Source: Chitinophaga parva
GTDB lineage: Bacteria > Bacteroidota > Bacteroidia > Chitinophagales > Chitinophagaceae
DNA: 64,000 nt
Direction: 5' to 3'
Assembly (NCBI RefSeq): GCF_003071345.1
Contig: NZ_QCYK01000003.1
Coordinates: 806,001-870,000, forward strand
Shown here: piece by piece, positions 1 through 9,152 of the stretch
Position numbering within the stretch: the first letter of the stretch is position 1
How the letters are laid out: each line of letters starts with the position of its first letter
The notes under the pieces: model-generated
What the model saw: the letters and a program-made list of their open reading frames with translations, nothing else
Told to the model about the DNA's origin: nothing
The model's database searches: none
Program-made: the position numbers and the translations under genes

Positions 1-316
1 GGGTGATCTGTGGGTACTGCTTTATGATCTCATTGGTACGGTCTGTAGAGCCGTCGGTGATAAAAATATACTGCACCAGCTCCCCGGGATATTGGATGGC
101 CAGGGTGTTCCGGATCTTGTCCCCGATAAAGTCTTCCTCGTTGTAAGCCGCCACCAGCAAGGTTATGGGCGGGGTGAAGGCTGCTGCCGGCGGGGCTGGT
201 TGTTTTACCAGGATCCGTTTAGCCCGGATGAGGATAAACAGCAGCAGGGGGTATAGGATATAATGGTATCCTACTATGAACAGACTGGTAAAACAGATAG
301 CGATTAATATTGACAT
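1..316 (-). CDS. GT2 family glycosyltransferase, N-terminal part (cut by window edge)
   Basis: Reading leftwards from the ATG at 316, about 105 codons are open to the window edge. The product starts MSILIAICF and has a hydrophobic N-terminal segment (about residues 3-28), a short basic linker, then a GT-A start with the signature VAAYNEED followed by YIFITDGSTD, the nucleotide-binding Asp region of GT2 enzymes. The architecture (membrane anchor, then catalytic domain) resembles membrane-bound polysaccharide GT2 enzymes. It is divergent from the exopolysaccharide operon that starts at 714 and is probably part of the same locus. A TACTTTTG -7 element lies about 35 bases upstream. The acceptor sugar cannot be told, and the C-terminal part is outside the window. 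Confidence 0.85.
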   Translation of the reverse strand, partial: MSILIAICFTSLFIVGYHYILYPLLLFILIRAKRILVKQPAPPAAAFTPPITLLVAAYNEEDFIGDKIRNTLAIQYPGELVQYIFITDGSTDRTNEIIKQYPQIT

Positions 317-350
317 AAGGGGAAATGTTGGGGATGCTGCCTCCGGGGAG

Positions 351-358
351 CAAAAGTA
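351..358 (-). promoter_or_regulatory. Bacteroidota -7 promoter element (TACTTTTG)
   Basis: On the minus strand the octamer TACTTTTG fits the Bacteroidota TAnnTTTG consensus and would place a transcript start about 30 bases before the ATG at 316. I see no clear -33 TTTG at the right distance, so this is a partial match. Confidence 0.45.
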
Positions 359-491
359 GATAATTTGATGAGAAGCATTTATAATTTGATGTGGAATTTT
401 GAATTTGGGAGGCTTGCGGCGGGGTAATAAACCGTTTATAGCAAATTTTCTAACACTTACCGGAAAAAAACAGACGTTTACCAAAAAGAAA

Positions 492-520
492 TTTGAAATT
501 TGGAGAAAAGAATAACTTTG
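492..520 (+). promoter_or_regulatory. Candidate promoter of the exopolysaccharide operon
   Basis: TTTG at 492-495, a 17-base spacer and TAACTTTG at 513-520 match the Bacteroidota -33/-7 pattern, with a slightly short spacer. It points at the receiver gene starting at 714. Confidence 0.45.
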
Positions 521-713
521 TCCCCGTAATGATTCAGCCACAACGTTGAATGTTACTATGCCAATAAGGAACCGTTTTAACATCCCACCTCATATCCTCC
601 ATAAAACCGCCGGATTCCTTAGTAATTAATTTGATACCACATCCCATTTAAAGCCTTCGGGAAAAGCATACCGGTGTATGCGGAGCCGATTAACAGTTCT
701 TAAACGAAGGTAA

Positions 714-1103
714 ATGAAAAAGACAATTTTGTTAGTAGATGATAGTATGCCAATGTTATTCTTACTGGAGGCGGTGCTTGGTAAGGAATACGCGATCGTA
801 ACAGCACAGGACGGACTTGTAGCAATGTCCTGGTTAATGAATGGGAATAAACCAGACCTGATCGTTACAGATCTGCAGATGCCGAATATAGACGGATGGG
901 AGTTATTGAATTATATCTCCGGTAGTTATTTGTTTCAGGACACCCCAGTGCTGGTGCTTTCCGGCTTTTATAAGGAAAACACCGGTGACCTTCACCTGAA
1001 ATGCCCCAATGTAAGAGAAGTAATACAGAAGCCTTTCGACCCCACCAAACTAATGCAGAAGATCGGCTACCTCTTGAGTGGTACGCTGTCTGTTTCTGCT
1101 TAG
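714..1103 (+). CDS. Stand-alone response regulator receiver protein (CheY-like)
   Basis: A 129-residue single-domain receiver. The acidic pair Asp9-Asp10 (LLVDDS), the phospho-acceptor Asp53 (LIVTDLQMP), Ser83 (LVLSG) and Lys106-Pro107 (IQKPFDP) are all in place, so it should be phosphorylatable. There is no output domain, and no histidine kinase is seen nearby. It is the first gene of an operon of sugar transferases, 34 bases before the phosphoglycosyl transferase gene. A regulatory role in exopolysaccharide synthesis is therefore a fair inference, perhaps by contact with the receiver-like N-domain of the next protein, but nothing in the sequence proves it. Confidence 0.9.
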   Translation: MKKTILLVDDSMPMLFLLEAVLGKEYAIVTAQDGLVAMSWLMNGNKPDLIVTDLQMPNIDGWELLNYISGSYLFQDTPVLVLSGFYKENTGDLHLKCPNVREVIQKPFDPTKLMQKIGYLLSGTLSVSA

Positions 1104-1137
1104 CACGCTGATATACCGACTACAAAAACACCTCATT

Positions 1138-2286
1138 ATGAACACCTTTACCGCTGATCTACTGAAAAACGAATACATTCAGACCGTTAACACGAAAGTG
1201 ATCACGCTGAATGCCCCCGATCGTGAGAAGTTTATATTGGTCGTAGGAACATCGAAAATGGAGCAGGCACTGCAGGAAAAAGGCTTTGCATTTATCCATG
1301 TGAAACAGCTAAAGGATGTCCGGAAAACGCTGACCGTTTTCCAGGAAATAACAAATGAAATGCCTGTAGCTGTAGTGTGCCAGTATGCAAAAGGATTGGA
1401 AAATAACCTGCAGGAGTACTGGAGCAATGGTGGGAGCTTCCCGCCGCTGGCCCAGATGCCCTTCTTTATCCTTGCGGATGAAAAGCCAATAGAAGATGTC
1501 CAGCATTTCCGTGCCCGGTTCCGCTTTGTGGATGATATCATCACTCCTAATGCCTGGGACCACCTGGAAGCGAAAATTGCTACTATCACCAAGTTTAAGA
1601 AGATCAGCAGTTTCCCCGCCGGCGAGCAGCAGGAGGTAGCCGCCCCAAGATACACCCGTCATTTCCTGAGCAACTTTATGAAACGTGGACTGGACCTGGT
1701 GGTGGCCCCGGCCATCCTGCTCCCGTTACTGCCGGTCATGCTGCTCATCGCATTGCTGATCCGGCTGGAATCCAAAGGCCCTGTCTTTTATGCAGCCACC
1801 CGCGCCGGCCGCAATTATAAAGTTTTCAAGTTCTATAAGTTCAGGACCATGGTGCCCGATGCCGATAAAAAGCTGAAGGAACTGCAACACCTGAATATGT
1901 ACACCGATAAAAAGGACGGCCCCGTATTCTTTAAAGTGTCCAACGATCCCCGCATTACCCGCCTGGGAAAATTCCTGCGCAATACCAGCCTGGATGAATT
2001 GCCCCAATTACTGAACGTGATCAAGGGTGATATGTCGCTCGTGGGCAACCGGCCTTTGCCCCTGTATGAAGCAACAACGTTAACGACAGACAGCTATGCA
2101 GAGCGCTTCCTGGCACCGGCCGGCATCACCGGGCTGTGGCAGGTAAAGAAACGTGGTAAAAAAGAAATGTCCATTGAAGAAAGGATTGAACTGGATATTT
2201 CCTACGCACACCAGCGTTCTTTCCGCTACGACATGTGGCTGATCCTCAATACGCCCAAGGCGCTTGTTCAAAAAGATGATGTGTAA
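1138..2286 (+). CDS. Sugar transferase (bacterial phosphoglycosyl transferase) with a degenerate receiver-like N-domain
   Basis: Start chosen at the ATG at 1138; an in-frame ATG at 1078 lies inside the upstream gene. The protein has 382 residues. Residues about 160-382 form the bacterial sugar transferase (WcaJ/PglC-type) domain: a hydrophobic segment near 190-210, KFYKFRTM, then RLGKFLRNTSLDELPQL and SLVGNRPLP. This family transfers a sugar-phosphate to undecaprenyl phosphate as the first step of a repeat unit. Residues 1-150 alternate predicted strands and helices as in a receiver fold (KFILVVGT, PVAVVCQY, PFFILADE, DDIITPNAW), but the phospho-Asp and the Lys-Pro are missing. The stop overlaps the next start by one base, so translation is probably coupled. 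Confidence 0.88.
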   Translation: MNTFTADLLKNEYIQTVNTKVITLNAPDREKFILVVGTSKMEQALQEKGFAFIHVKQLKDVRKTLTVFQEITNEMPVAVVCQYAKGLENNLQEYWSNGGSFPPLAQMPFFILADEKPIEDVQHFRARFRFVDDIITPNAWDHLEAKIATITKFKKISSFPAGEQQEVAAPRYTRHFLSNFMKRGLDLVVAPAILLPLLPVMLLIALLIRLESKGPVFYAATRAGRNYKVFKFYKFRTMVPDADKKLKELQHLNMYTDKKDGPVFFKVSNDPRITRLGKFLRNTSLDELPQLLNVIKGDMSLVGNRPLPLYEATTLTTDSYAERFLAPAGITGLWQVKKRGKKEMSIEERIELDISYAHQRSFRYDMWLILNTPKALVQKDDV

Positions 2287-3494
2287 TGTTGTTGATCTTA
2301 GCATTTATAGTTTTTATATACCTGGCTGCATGCGTTACCTATAATCTCGTGCTGGCTATTGCAGGGGGGCTGAAACAGCGCTCCCGCCTTCCTTACCAGG
2401 ATGAAACAACGTTTGGAAGGATTGCTATACTTATTCCCGCTTACCGGGAAGATGAAGTCATTATTTCAACTGTCCAGAGCTATCAGCATTTAAATTATCC
2501 TGCCGGTAAATACGAGGTAGTAGTGATTGCAGACTCCCTGCAGCCTGCTACCATAGCTACTTTGAGGGAACTGGATGTGAAGGTGATCGAGGTTTCCTTT
2601 GAGAAAAGCACCAAAGCAAAATCCCTGAACGTAGCATTCCAGCAGTTAGGGGACGATTACGACATGGCGCTGATAAGTGATGCCGATAACATACTGGCCG
2701 CAGACTTCCTGCTGAAGGCCAATTACCTGTACCAGCAAGGCCATGAGGCCATACAGGGGCAGCGCGTGGCCAAGAACCTGGATACGCCTTTCGCCATCCT
2801 GGACGCGGCCAACGAGATCATTGCCAACCATCTTTATCGCAAAGGCGCTAATGCACTGGGGCTTTCTTCTTCCGTGATCGGCTCCGGGATGGTATTCCAT
2901 TATCCCATGATAAAGGAAATACTCCAGGAGATACAGGCCACCGGCGGGTTTGATAAAGTGCTGCAATTACTGGTGGTAGAGAGGGGCGTCAGCATCGCCT
3001 ACCTGGAAGATGCGTATGTGTATGATGAGAAGATAGCACATTCCGCTGTGTTTGAGAACCAGCGCAAAAGATGGATAGCCAGCCAGATCGTGTACCTGCG
3101 CACATTTTGGGCCAGGGGCTGGAAAGCCCTGTTCAAAGGGCAGGTGAATTATTTCAACCTGTCTGTGTGCCAGAACGCGCTCATGCCCAGGATGCTGTTG
3201 CTTTTCATCCTTACCATAGGTACCCTGCTCAGCCTTGTGCTGAAGCCATACCTGGGGGATGCATGGTGGTGGATGCCGGTGCTGTTTGTACTGAATGCCA
3301 TTACAATGCTGATCCCCATCCCGGCTAAGTTTTTCACCAACTACCTGTTTACCGCCCTGCTGGCCATGCCCAAGGCGGTGCTGATCATGGTAAAACTGAT
3401 GTTTCGCCTGAAAGGTGCCGACAAGACATTCATTCATACCAAACACACCCAGACAGGTATTAACAACCCATTGTTACATGCACCCGGAGAATAA
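2286..3494 (+). CDS. Membrane GT2 glycosyltransferase (processive type)
   Basis: 402 residues. An N-terminal membrane helix (about 1-22) is followed by a GT-A domain with IPAYRED, the DxD-like SDADN (about 130), an LEDAYVYDEK segment supplying the catalytic acid, and NQRKRW, a version of the Q/RxxRW motif of processive beta-glycosyltransferases. The C-terminal third (about 290-380) has several membrane segments. Enzymes of this build (NodC, cellulose and hyaluronan synthase relatives) make and may extrude beta-linked chains, but single-sugar transferases also share it. It overlaps the preceding gene by 1 base and the following one by 17. Confidence 0.88.
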   Translation: MLLILAFIVFIYLAACVTYNLVLAIAGGLKQRSRLPYQDETTFGRIAILIPAYREDEVIISTVQSYQHLNYPAGKYEVVVIADSLQPATIATLRELDVKVIEVSFEKSTKAKSLNVAFQQLGDDYDMALISDADNILAADFLLKANYLYQQGHEAIQGQRVAKNLDTPFAILDAANEIIANHLYRKGANALGLSSSVIGSGMVFHYPMIKEILQEIQATGGFDKVLQLLVVERGVSIAYLEDAYVYDEKIAHSAVFENQRKRWIASQIVYLRTFWARGWKALFKGQVNYFNLSVCQNALMPRMLLLFILTIGTLLSLVLKPYLGDAWWWMPVLFVLNAITMLIPIPAKFFTNYLFTALLAMPKAVLIMVKLMFRLKGADKTFIHTKHTQTGINNPLLHAPGE

Positions 3495-4398
3495 AATACA
3501 ACCACTCGTTTCTATCGTCACTGTTAATTACAACAATGCAGCAGTTACGGCAGCACTGATGGCTTCCCTGAAAACCATCAGCTACCCCAACCTGGAAGTG
3601 ATCGTGGTGGACAATGCTTCCACAGAAGATCCCGGGGAGCAGGTACTGAGGGAATACGAAAATGCAAAAATTATCTACAGCGATAAAAACCTGGGCTTTG
3701 CCGGGGGCAATAACCTGGGTATTAAACAGGCAAAAGGCGAATACCTTTTCCTGGTGAATAACGATACCGAATTTACCGAAGGATTGATAGAAGGATTGCT
3801 GGAAGTCTTTTACCAGCACCCGGATGCGGGCCTCGTGAGCCCCAAGTTCCATTACTTCTTTAACAAAGGCACCATAGAATACGCAGGCTACCAGGCCGTG
3901 GACCCCGTAACCGGGAGAAACGGGATGATAGGATGCCGGGAGCAGGACCACGGGCAGTATGACCAGCTGGCGGTGACCCACTATGCGCATGGTGGTGGTA
4001 TGATGACCTCCGCTGCGGCCATCAAGGCAGTAGGGCTGATGCCGGAAGTATATTTTCTCTACTATGAAGAATTTGACTGGTGCGAGCAGTTCAAGAAAAA
4101 AGGATACCAGGTGTATTATCAGCCCAAGTCGCTGATCTATCATAAGGAATCAATGACCACCGGGAAGAACAGCCCTTTGAAAACATACTACATCACCCGG
4201 AACCGCATGCTGTTCATGCGCCGGAATGTAAAACCCTTTTCCAGGGCACTGTTCATGGGATACTTCATTTTGCTGACCATCCCCAAAAATACCCTGCAGT
4301 TTTTAATACGGAGGGAAGGGGTGCACATGAAGGCCTTCTGGCGTGGGATCTATTGGAATATTAAGCATTTTAAAACGGACGACATATGTGCGGGATAG
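3478..4398 (+). CDS. GT2 family glycosyltransferase (rhamnosyltransferase-like)
   Basis: Start chosen at ATG 3478 (MHPENKIQPL), which gives 306 residues and a usual N-terminus just before VSIVTVNYNN; an ATG at 3415 would extend it deep into the upstream gene. Motifs include VVDNASTED, LGFAGGNN, LVNNDTEF (nucleotide-sugar and metal binding) and LYYEEFDWCEQ (catalytic base region), as in the WbbL/rhamnosyltransferase group. A hydrophobic stretch near the C-terminus may attach it to the membrane. It overlaps the next gene by 13 bases, so the four genes 1138-6287 are almost certainly co-translated. Donor sugar unknown. Confidence 0.87.
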   Translation: MHPENKIQPLVSIVTVNYNNAAVTAALMASLKTISYPNLEVIVVDNASTEDPGEQVLREYENAKIIYSDKNLGFAGGNNLGIKQAKGEYLFLVNNDTEFTEGLIEGLLEVFYQHPDAGLVSPKFHYFFNKGTIEYAGYQAVDPVTGRNGMIGCREQDHGQYDQLAVTHYAHGGGMMTSAAAIKAVGLMPEVYFLYYEEFDWCEQFKKKGYQVYYQPKSLIYHKESMTTGKNSPLKTYYITRNRMLFMRRNVKPFSRALFMGYFILLTIPKNTLQFLIRREGVHMKAFWRGIYWNIKHFKTDDICAG

Positions 4399-6287
4399 CA
4401 GGATTTATTGATTTTTCAAAACGGTCGGATTTTCAGTTGCTGAAATCCATGACCGACGCTATGACGCATCGTGGTCCGAACGATGCCGGCTATGAAGTGT
4501 TTGAGCAGGAGCATGCCATGATCGGCCTGGGCCAGCGCCGCTTGTCTATCCTGGACCTGAGCGCTTCCGGCCACCAGCCCATGCACTTTGATGCATATAC
4601 CATTATCTTCAACGGTGAGATCTATAATTTCCGGGAAATAAGAGCAGAACTGGAATTGCTGGGTTATACCTTCCAGTCGGATGGTGATACAGAGGTACTG
4701 CTGAAAGGCTATGCCGCCTGGCAGGAAAACATACTGGACAAGTGCATCGGTATGTTTGCTTTTGTGATCTACGACCGGAAGAAAAATGAAGTGGTACTGT
4801 TCCGCGACCGTGCCGGTGTAAAGCCGCTGTATTATTACTGGCATCAGCAGCAACTGTTTTTTTCCTCAGAACTGAAGGGCCTCATGGCACATACCGCCTT
4901 CCCCAAAGTCATTGATCCAAACAGTTTGTCGCTCTTCCTGCAGTACAGCTACATTCCCGGTCCCTACACCATTTTCCGGCACACCCGTAAACTGTCGCCC
5001 GGGCACCTGCTCCGCGTAAGCCTGCAGCGCAGGGAAGTGGAGGAAGCAGGCTACTGGAATGTACTGAAATCTTACCAGCAGGAAGTAACAAAGCTGACCG
5101 AAACCGAGGTCATAGACCACACCCGTTCACTGCTGCACAGCGCCTATAACTACCGCATGGTAGCCGATGTGCCGGTAGGCGTGTTCCTGAGCGGCGGCTA
5201 TGACAGCAGCAGCGTGGCCGCCATCCTGCAGTCTGACAGTAGCAGCAAGATCAAAACATTTACCATTGGTTATAAGGAAGCCGCGTGGGATGAATCCGCA
5301 GAAGCAAGGAAGATCGCCGGTTTCCTGGGCACAGACCACCATGAATGGATAGTGGGGCCGGAAGAAGCCAGGGGGGTATTGGAGCACCTGCCGGAGATCT
5401 ACGATGAGCCTTTTGCCGATAATTCTACCGTGCCTACCACGCTGGTAAGCCAGTTTGCCGCAAAGGAAGTAAAAGTGGTTTTATCTGCCGATGGGGGCGA
5501 TGAGCTGTTTGCCGGCTATAACAAATTCAACCAGTCTATCCGCTATACCAGCAGTATGCCGCAAATGGTACAGCGTTCCATCAGCGGTGTGATGTCGCTG
5601 GTATCGCCGGAGCTCATCCCGTATTTCAATAAGCAATACAACTTCTCCTCCCGCTATGAGAAAATGAAACTGATCTGGGCCAGCGGGAAGCCCCAGCAGG
5701 CGCTTAAATACATCAGCCAGTACCTCACCGAGGCAGAAGTAAGCCAGTACACTGGCCTGGCTAAAAGCAGCTACAAAACAAACTTTGACCTGAACGGTGA
5801 GCTGGGCAACATTGCCGATCCGCTGAACCGCCTGCTGGCCGTGGATTACAAGACCTTCCTGGTAGATAATAACCTGGTGAAGGTGGACCGGGCTACCATG
5901 TCGGTGAGCATTGAAGGCCGTGAGCCCATGCTGGACCACCGCCTGGTGGAGTTCCTGGCGCAGGTACCGACATCGCTGAAAACGAAAGGCGGGGTGAATA
6001 AATATATCCTGAAAGAGATCGTACATAAATACATTCCCAGGGAGTTGATGGAAAGGCCCAAACGCCCTTTCATTGCGCCCCTGCAGGAGTGGTTCCGGGA
6101 TGAGCTGAAAGAGCAGATGCGCTATTACCTCACCGGTGAAAGGCTGGCCCGGTCCGGGTTTTTCCAGGTGAAGGAAGTGGAGAAGTTACTGGAGCACTAC
6201 CTGGCCGGTGGTAAAGTAAGCCACCAGAAATTATGGAATATGCTGGTGTTCCAGCTTTGGTACAGCCGGTGGATAGAAAAACTATAG
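4386..6287 (+). CDS. asnB: Asparagine synthase (glutamine-hydrolysing) family amidotransferase
   Basis: 633 residues starting MCGIAGF; Cys2 becomes the N-terminal nucleophile of the glutaminase domain (about 1-210, with HRGPNDAG and FNGEIYN). The synthetase domain follows, with the ATP/pyrophosphate loop SGGYDSSS at about 262 and LSADGGDELFAGY. The family makes asparagine from aspartate, ATP and glutamine. Copies inside polysaccharide clusters often serve instead to amidate a sugar acid or another cluster-specific substrate. Its position between glycosyltransferase genes, with overlap upstream and a 3-base gap downstream, favours that role, but the substrate is inference. Confidence 0.9.
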   Translation: MCGIAGFIDFSKRSDFQLLKSMTDAMTHRGPNDAGYEVFEQEHAMIGLGQRRLSILDLSASGHQPMHFDAYTIIFNGEIYNFREIRAELELLGYTFQSDGDTEVLLKGYAAWQENILDKCIGMFAFVIYDRKKNEVVLFRDRAGVKPLYYYWHQQQLFFSSELKGLMAHTAFPKVIDPNSLSLFLQYSYIPGPYTIFRHTRKLSPGHLLRVSLQRREVEEAGYWNVLKSYQQEVTKLTETEVIDHTRSLLHSAYNYRMVADVPVGVFLSGGYDSSSVAAILQSDSSSKIKTFTIGYKEAAWDESAEARKIAGFLGTDHHEWIVGPEEARGVLEHLPEIYDEPFADNSTVPTTLVSQFAAKEVKVVLSADGGDELFAGYNKFNQSIRYTSSMPQMVQRSISGVMSLVSPELIPYFNKQYNFSSRYEKMKLIWASGKPQQALKYISQYLTEAEVSQYTGLAKSSYKTNFDLNGELGNIADPLNRLLAVDYKTFLVDNNLVKVDRATMSVSIEGREPMLDHRLVEFLAQVPTSLKTKGGVNKYILKEIVHKYIPRELMERPKRPFIAPLQEWFRDELKEQMRYYLTGERLARSGFFQVKEVEKLLEHYLAGGKVSHQKLWNMLVFQLWYSRWIEKL

Positions 6288-6290
6288 GCA

Positions 6291-7418
6291 ATGGGAAGTG
6301 ACAAAAAGATAAGAGTGCTGGAGACCATCCGCCAGGGAAAAATAGGCGGGGGAGAAAGCCATGTGCTGGACCTGGTAGCTACGCTGAACAAAGACGAGTT
6401 TGAGCCGGTGGTACTATCTTTCACAGACGGGCCCATGATCGAAGCGCTGCAGCAGATGGGCATACCGGTCCGGGTGATCCAAAGTGAAAAAGCATTTGAC
6501 ATCGGCGTGTGGAAAGCGGTAAAACGTTTTATTGCCGCTGAAAAGATAGATATTGTGCACGTGCACGGCACCCGGGCAAACACCAATGTGCTGTGGGCCG
6601 CCCGCAGCCTGGGCCTGCCCATCGTGTACACTATCCACGGGTGGTCTTTCCATGAAGGGCTGCACCCGGTGGCAAAACGACTGCGCATTGCCGCAGAGAA
6701 ATTTATTACCGGAAAGGCCCGCGTTAATATCTGCGTTTCCGCTGCCAATCAACAGGCTGGCAACCACGCTTTCGGCACCTTCAACAGCATCGTGATCCGG
6801 AATGGGGTGAACCTGCAGAAGTTCAATGCAGCCGGCGGGTATACGGATATCAGGGCTTTGTTTAACATACCGGCAGATAAGATCGTGGTATGCTACATTG
6901 CCCGGATGACCTACCAGAAAGACCCGCTTACCATGGTGAGGGCTTTTGCACAGGCACATGCCGGCGCACCGCAGCTGCACCTGCTGATGGTGGGCGATGG
7001 TGAGCTGAAGGAAGCCACCATGCAGGAAGCGACAAAACTGGGCGTGGAACGGATGATCACGTTTGCGGGCTTCCGGCAAGATATCCCGGCCATCCTGAGC
7101 GCCGCAGATATTTACTGCCTGCCCTCTTTATGGGAAGGATTTCCCATCGGGGTGCTGGAAGCCATGGCCATGGGCAAGGCCGTAGTGGCCACGGATGTAG
7201 ATGGCACCCGGGAAGCCGTGACCCACAACAAAAACGGGGTACTGGTACAGCCACAGGATGTAAACGGCATTGCGCAGGAATTGATCGCATTGGCCACAGA
7301 CCCGCAACGCAGGGCGTCCCTGCAGGAAGAAGCCCGGGCCACCGTGTTGCAAAATTTCAATGTAACCGGGATGACGGGTGCAGTAGAAAAGGTTTATCAT
7401 CAACTACATAAAAGTTAA
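6291..7418 (+). CDS. GT4 family glycosyltransferase
   Basis: 375 residues in a GT-B fold. The N-terminal domain has the glycine-rich GKIGGGESHV loop and VHVHGTRAN. The C-terminal donor-binding domain starts near 200 (VVCYIARMTYQKDP) and carries LMVGDGELKE and the EGFPIGVLEAMAMG stretch with the E-x7-E motif typical of retaining GT4 enzymes. No signal peptide or membrane helix is seen, so it is likely cytoplasmic or peripheral. It starts 3 bases after the amidotransferase gene and should be part of the same operon. Confidence 0.88.
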   Translation: MGSDKKIRVLETIRQGKIGGGESHVLDLVATLNKDEFEPVVLSFTDGPMIEALQQMGIPVRVIQSEKAFDIGVWKAVKRFIAAEKIDIVHVHGTRANTNVLWAARSLGLPIVYTIHGWSFHEGLHPVAKRLRIAAEKFITGKARVNICVSAANQQAGNHAFGTFNSIVIRNGVNLQKFNAAGGYTDIRALFNIPADKIVVCYIARMTYQKDPLTMVRAFAQAHAGAPQLHLLMVGDGELKEATMQEATKLGVERMITFAGFRQDIPAILSAADIYCLPSLWEGFPIGVLEAMAMGKAVVATDVDGTREAVTHNKNGVLVQPQDVNGIAQELIALATDPQRRASLQEEARATVLQNFNVTGMTGAVEKVYHQLHKS

Positions 7419-7433
7419 CTTACTATTCGTGAT

Positions 7434-8204
7434 ATGAGAACAACCGCAATAACCTACGGATACGATCGAATTGCCGATATAAAAAGACTGAACTTCATCA
7501 CAGACAGCCTGAAGCAGTATATTCCCGACGGCGGCAGTGTGCTGGATGTAGGATGTGGCAATGGCGTGATCAGCCGGCACCTGGGCCAGTTTGGCTACAA
7601 CGTGCTGGGCATAGATATCAGCGAAAAAACCATTGCCGTGGCTAACAAAGCCAATACTTATCCCAACGTGAAATTTGCAGCCATCAGCGCAGAAGCACTG
7701 ACCGCGCAGGGCGAAACCTACGACGCCGTGATCTGCAGTGAAGTGATAGAGCACCTGGACCAGCCGGAGTTATTACTGCACACCATACACGCCTCCCTGA
7801 AGGATGACGGCCTGCTGATCGTTACCGTGCCCAATGGCAACGGGCCGCGGGAGCTGTGCGTAACAAGGCCCATGCTGAAAGCCAGGAACAATCCTGCTGT
7901 GTGGAATAGCATTAACAAAGTAAAGAAAGCGTTAGGCTTCAGGGGTACCACCGCGCAGTCGCAGGCGGATAACCTGGACCACGTGCAATTCTTTACCCGG
8001 AATGATCTCCGTGAACTGGCCAGGAACAGCTCATTTGATATTATCCGGTTTGCCAAGACAAACTTCGTGGAGGATGTGTTTCCTTTTTCCATCCTGACAC
8101 GCCGCATAAAATTCCTGCAAACGATCGATTGCCAGGTAGCGGAAATACTGCCTTACGCCTTTACCGGCGGGTTTAACACCCTGTGGCGTAAAGCAAATAA
8201 ATAG
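7434..8204 (+). CDS. Class I SAM-dependent methyltransferase
   Basis: 256 residues. SAM-binding motif I is VLDVGCGNGV (about residues 36-45), followed by VLGIDISEK (motif post I), DAVICSEVIEHL (motif II/III) and LLIVTVPNG. The order is that of UbiG/BioC-like small-molecule methyltransferases. As the last gene of the operon (15 bases after the GT4 gene and just before a strong bidirectional terminator), it probably methylates a sugar of the glycan or a lipid-linked intermediate. Confidence 0.85.
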   Translation: MRTTAITYGYDRIADIKRLNFITDSLKQYIPDGGSVLDVGCGNGVISRHLGQFGYNVLGIDISEKTIAVANKANTYPNVKFAAISAEALTAQGETYDAVICSEVIEHLDQPELLLHTIHASLKDDGLLIVTVPNGNGPRELCVTRPMLKARNNPAVWNSINKVKKALGFRGTTAQSQADNLDHVQFFTRNDLRELARNSSFDIIRFAKTNFVEDVFPFSILTRRIKFLQTIDCQVAEILPYAFTGGFNTLWRKANK

Positions 8205-8235
8205 GGGTTTCTTTATTAGGATATGGTCTCAACCC

Positions 8236-8275
8236 AAAAAAGGGTATCTCAGTTGTAACGCTGTGATACCCTTTT
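8236..8275. terminator. Bidirectional Rho-independent terminator
   Basis: A-tract 8236-8241, stem GGGTATC-T-CAG (8242-8252), 8-base loop, CTG-T-GATACCC (8261-8271) and T-tract 8272-8275. It sits between two convergent genes and can serve both. Confidence 0.8.
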
Positions 8276-8297
8276 CATTTATAAGATCCCGGTATTA

Positions 8298-9152
8298 TTA
8301 ACGGGTACTTTTTTGCTGTACATGCGCATCAATGGCGTCCAGCACCTGCGGTGCGGTGGCCATGTCAAATTTCCGCGCCAGCAATTTGCCACTTTGTAAG
8401 ATGGCTGGCAGATCAGCCATGGTAAATGTTCTGGGGTGGGCATGCCCTTCAGACCAGTCTATATAACGCAGGTAGTCGTTGTGCACCTGCCCCCGGAAAT
8501 CACTGTGCATGATCACTGTCTGGAAAATAAATTCATCCCCGCCCCAGGTGTATTTATAGAACCGCTCCAGCTGCGGGTGCTGGCTGATGTAATTGAGGCA
8601 CCAGTATGCACAATCCGCAGTGAGGCTCCACCACAGGGAGCCGCCAAACACCTCCAGGCCCAGGGGATGCTTCCGCTTGGGAAGCAGCGCATTGATAAGC
8701 TGCGTCACTTTATATTTCCCCGGTATCTTCCAGTCTTCAAAATGCCATTGGGTGATCTTTTTCATCATGGGCTGCAATGCAGCAGGGGTAAGGACATCCA
8801 GGAATTGCAATCCCGGGTGCTGTTCAAAGTAGTTGTAAAGATCAGCTGCCCCCACCAATGGATAATCCTGTGCGCTGATGAGGTGCACATAATCGTAATG
8901 GGTACCTGACTGGCGCACGCTGGCAATGCCTTTCAGCGCGGCGGCAATCGTGCCATAACCCGCCCAGGTTACACTTACCCGGTCTGCCACATAATATGTT
9001 TGCGGGTGCTCAAATATATGCTCCCAATCCTTCTTATCCACCTTGGCATCCAGGTGGATAAAGGCGTCTATCTGCGGATGCGACAAGCGACGCAAAAGCC
9101 TTAGCAGCTGCGCCGGTTGCTTATGCGCCAGGATGATAAAAGCGTGCCTCAT
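8298..9152 (-). CDS. GT14-like (core-2/I-branching) beta-1,6-N-acetylglucosaminyltransferase family protein
   Basis: 284 residues. The N-terminus (HAFIILAHKQPAQL), DAFIHLDAKVD, LISAQDYPL and LEVFGGSLWWSL followed by TWGGDEFIFQT match the bacterial branch of the core-2/I-branching family, which uses a metal-independent GT-A-like fold. The bacterial members are mostly uncharacterised polysaccharide transferases. Its ATG overlaps the stop of the flippase gene by 4 bases, so the two are translationally coupled and probably act on the same glycan. Confidence 0.82.
   Translation of the reverse strand: MRHAFIILAHKQPAQLLRLLRRLSHPQIDAFIHLDAKVDKKDWEHIFEHPQTYYVADRVSVTWAGYGTIAAALKGIASVRQSGTHYDYVHLISAQDYPLVGAADLYNYFEQHPGLQFLDVLTPAALQPMMKKITQWHFEDWKIPGKYKVTQLINALLPKRKHPLGLEVFGGSLWWSLTADCAYWCLNYISQHPQLERFYKYTWGGDEFIFQTVIMHSDFRGQVHNDYLRYIDWSEGHAHPRTFTMADLPAILQSGKLLARKFDMATAPQVLDAIDAHVQQKSTR

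Larger units (their letters stand above)
317..713. other. Divergent intergenic region between two polysaccharide genes
   Basis: About 400 bases with no convincing gene. It is more A/T-rich than its flanks, with several short TTTG/AATTTG runs between 360 and 510. It holds the two promoter candidates listed separately (351-358 minus, 492-520 plus). If the plus-strand promoter is real, the operon would have an untranslated leader of about 190 bases. I see no strong hairpin or riboswitch-like core in it. Confidence 0.5.
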
